In this document: positions 61,281 through 64,000 of the stretch, in pieces
Layout of the letters: each line of letters starts with the position of its first letter
How positions within the stretch are numbered: position 1 is the stretch's first letter
Assembly: GCF_029852145.1 (NCBI RefSeq)
Contig: NC_079976.1
Coordinates: 5,146,001-5,210,000, forward strand
Source: Microplitis mediator
Lineage: Eukaryota; Arthropoda; Insecta; Hymenoptera; Braconidae
Direction of reading: 5' to 3'
Length of the DNA stretch: 64,000 nt
Notes under the pieces: generated by a model
Databases searched by the model: none
What the model was told of the DNA's origin: nothing
Seen by the model: the letters and a program-made list of their open reading frames with translations, nothing else
Position numbers and translations under genes: made by a program

Positions 61281-64000
61281 TCAAGACAATTATCGGCTGG
61301 GTAACATGCAAAAAATACGTTTTGTTTTAAACTTTGATAGTTTGTTTATTTCATCTTGTTTTACGAGTTATTATTCCAATGAAAAATTTTACTTTTTGCT
61401 TGTCGTTTTTGCTCGACCCAGAGATTGATACTTTGTAAATTATAGTTCTGTTGTACTCTGTACTGTATTTTATGTACCAGATTATTAAGTCTATAAATAG
61501 TTTTCAAATGTAATTTTTAATTTATGTAATTGCGTATAATAACAACAATAGTCGAGGACGTGGGGCAAAACGGTCATTCCAAAATAAAATAATTTAATTG
61601 ATTTAAAATGAAAATGAAAATGTTGGAAAATCCAAAAGTGCACACCTCAATCGCTCATTTTATTTTTAATCATTACTTTTATTATATAATATTAATGTAT
61701 TTTTTTTATTATCAACTTTTATTCAACTTACAAATTATCAATTTGATTTTTTTATTTCTTATTTTCAGTTTAATATCTTTTAATTAACATTTTTTTTTAA
61801 ATATCCCGCCTTTTGTCTTAGATGTCGCTTTTTTTCAAACATATTGATACGCTAGTGCTGCCACCAGTAGTTGATAGAGAGAAACAATGAAAAAAATAAT
61901 AACAACAGTAAAAATAGCAGCTAAATTTTTCACGAATAATCAGTTTTACGTCGTTAATTAATTACAATTAAACTAAAAGGATTCAGATAGTAATTTTCAT
62001 CAGGGTTCTTGTGATAAAAAATACAAAGACAGTAAAAGAAAAGTTAGGCCGATTAATGGTGTCTATCGAGAGTTATCGTGTTTACGAAGTTTCATACGTA
62101 ACAATTGACAGCACTGGTTTCTTGAGTTAAAATAATTTATTTTAAACGAATAAAATAATGAATCGAGTTAATTTTGGGTTCAAATTGTTCCTTAATAAAT
62201 TCTCTACATGCTAGTATACAATTTTACCTATCTTGGTGTAATAAGAATAGTATAGAAATAATTTTGTGAGAGTAAAATAGTCGAATAAAAAAAAACGTTC
62301 ATAAAGAACCCTCAGGTTCGCAATATTTTGAGAATATAAATTTTTAACCATTTAAAATTTCCAATGAGTTTTTTTAAAATTGACTTTAAATGAGTTATAA
62401 ATCTTCTTTCCAAAGCAATTAAGTACTCATCAGATAAAGATTGATATTGAGAGCTTCTGATGCACAGTTGCACCTCTACTCCACAAGCTATTATATTTTG
62501 CTCTTACGCTTTGCGCAAGGGCTTCCTCTTGTCTTCTCAATCGGTCCACATCTCATTATAAAAAACTACATGTAGAACAAAAGTCCCATTGATTTAAATT
62601 CATTCCCATGACCTTTTTCCATCACGACCTTTATTAAGACCTGATTTCCAATTACAATAAAAATAATCCACTGTTTAAATTCAAAAATAAAGTAACAGTC
62701 CACTGAGAATTTTAATAAATAAGTGGCAATGCCTTCGTTTGTCTCATATATGTGTGTATATTTATTTTATTTTTCACACAATGTGTGAAAGGTGTATAAT
62801 AGAATGGATGAAGAGGCAGTATAAGTTAAGTGATGGTAGAAGCAAAGGTGTAACAGAGCTACCACAAGTTTATATAAAGCTCTTTGTCGGTAAACTTTAC
62901 CCGAAGAATTGTGATAGCAAGTAGACGATTACGCTCAAATTCCCAGCCGCCCTCAACTCTTTATATTCAACTAAACTACATACTACTGTACTCTCGATAC
63001 TTTACTGTACATTCTATACAGTATATTGTATACTTAACTCTTTAAAAGTGTGTGACGTGCGATCCCTATTGTGGTATGAGGGTGATAGATCCAGACAGTT
63101 GGACAATGCGATCTAGATAAGACACACTCTTGGAATCGTTTTTATTTTTTTCACTGGACACCCGATGGAAGACGGATCGTAATGGGACTATTGGCGAGTT
63201 GAGGTGAATACACAAACACCTTCAACAATATATATATAGATTGAAAGTCTTTTAAATTTAAATAAAATAAATTTATATTCAAATATTTAACTTTCTTTGG
63301 TTTATTATTAAATAATGAGAGGAAACTGAAGACTAAAAAATATATATGTACGTATAGATATTTCCGTTTGCTTCTTATTAGTTTATTCTCTGTTAGATAC
63401 CGCAAGTACTTGGTTTATAAAGATTATCTCAATTATGAAGGCGTAAAAGAAGCAGACTCATGCCGAGCATCCTCGGTCATCATCATCGCTCTCGTCTTAT
63501 GCTACATCTACAATCACTGCGGGTTTCTCCTTTTTCATACCCGTACACATCATATACAGATGGCAATAATATATATACATATATTATTTACATGCATATA
63601 CATATATATTTATAAAAAAAAGTACCCACGCCTCCACCTGCTGCTATTAGTCGTCAATGTTGCCTTTTAACGATCAAACGTGAAAATATTTAACTGCCAC
63701 CTTTAAACTATTGCCGCCATTTTTGTTTTATTTATTGAAGAATTTTCTTTTTGAATAAATCAATATTTCAAATATTAGGATGTGCAATTTGACAGTTCGC
63801 TTACTATTGAAAATTGTTTGTAAAAGTAGAATTTTTGTCTGTCTTTTAAAACTTTCCCATTTTACTCAAAAATTTATGATAATTAATGATTCGTCTTATT
63901 TTCTCTAATGACAAGAAAAATAAACGATTTATCGTAATCGAAATAAAACTCGAATCTTTTTCATCCCCCTCTCAATAGTCAATAAATTAATTGAATATTT
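61281..64000. other. AT-rich stretch without recognised gene
   Basis: No supported gene. Frames at 62739-62924 and 63368-63670 show no family motif and contain TATATA simple sequence. Confidence 0.5.

Overview
The window is a very AT-rich piece of animal nuclear DNA with spliced genes, long poly-A/T runs, dinucleotide microsatellites and many small inverted-repeat elements. It has no operons, ribosome binding sites or prokaryotic signals. The style (about 70% or more AT, kekkon-like leucine-rich-repeat gene, dense MITEs with TA target sites) fits an insect. A parasitoid wasp or other hymenopteran is my best guess, but that is inference and no single sequence proves it.

Only two protein-coding genes can be supported well, both on the minus strand and in tandem in the middle of the window. 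The upstream one (33775-34620) is a two-exon gene for a 221-residue linker-histone-like protein: a winged-helix H15-type domain, then a protamine-like Arg/Lys/Gly tail, then an Arg-Ser-rich end. Less than 1 kb downstream of its stop lies a 5'-UTR exon (ending at 33016) that appears to splice to a coding exon (31026-31919). That exon encodes a secreted or receptor-ectodomain LRR protein of kekkon type (signal peptide, LRRNT, six LRRs, LRRCT). It stops right after LRRCT, so Ig and transmembrane exons may lie elsewhere.

The left 31 kb and right 29 kb have no convincing complete gene. They look intergenic or intronic. A few GC-richer islands may be untranslated or short coding exons: 14980-15340, 17860-18010, 22380-22790 with two GTAAGT donors, 28660-28865, 29100-29245, 36130-36560, 57640-57960 with a possible KDEL-ending exon, and 60590-61280.

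The main content of these flanks is non-autonomous DNA elements. I count about two dozen terminal-inverted-repeat elements in more than ten families. Those whose ends are clear are mostly flanked by TA, which suggests Tc1/mariner-like mobilisation. Many are nested or abut one another. The most striking are two copies of a fold-back element whose arms are built from GCTAGC-containing palindromic subunits around an AT-dinucleotide core (24052-25211, 58557-59424). Others are a three-layer telescoped element (20658-21523), an element carrying an array of CAGTATGG hairpins (44424-45179), and a nested insertion with a readable empty site and 5-bp duplication (51487-51889). A 51-bp GGCCAAG minisatellite interrupted by a possible tRNA-derived SINE lies at 8505-9485. 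No transposase, rRNA, intact tRNA, CRISPR array or viral gene was recognised.
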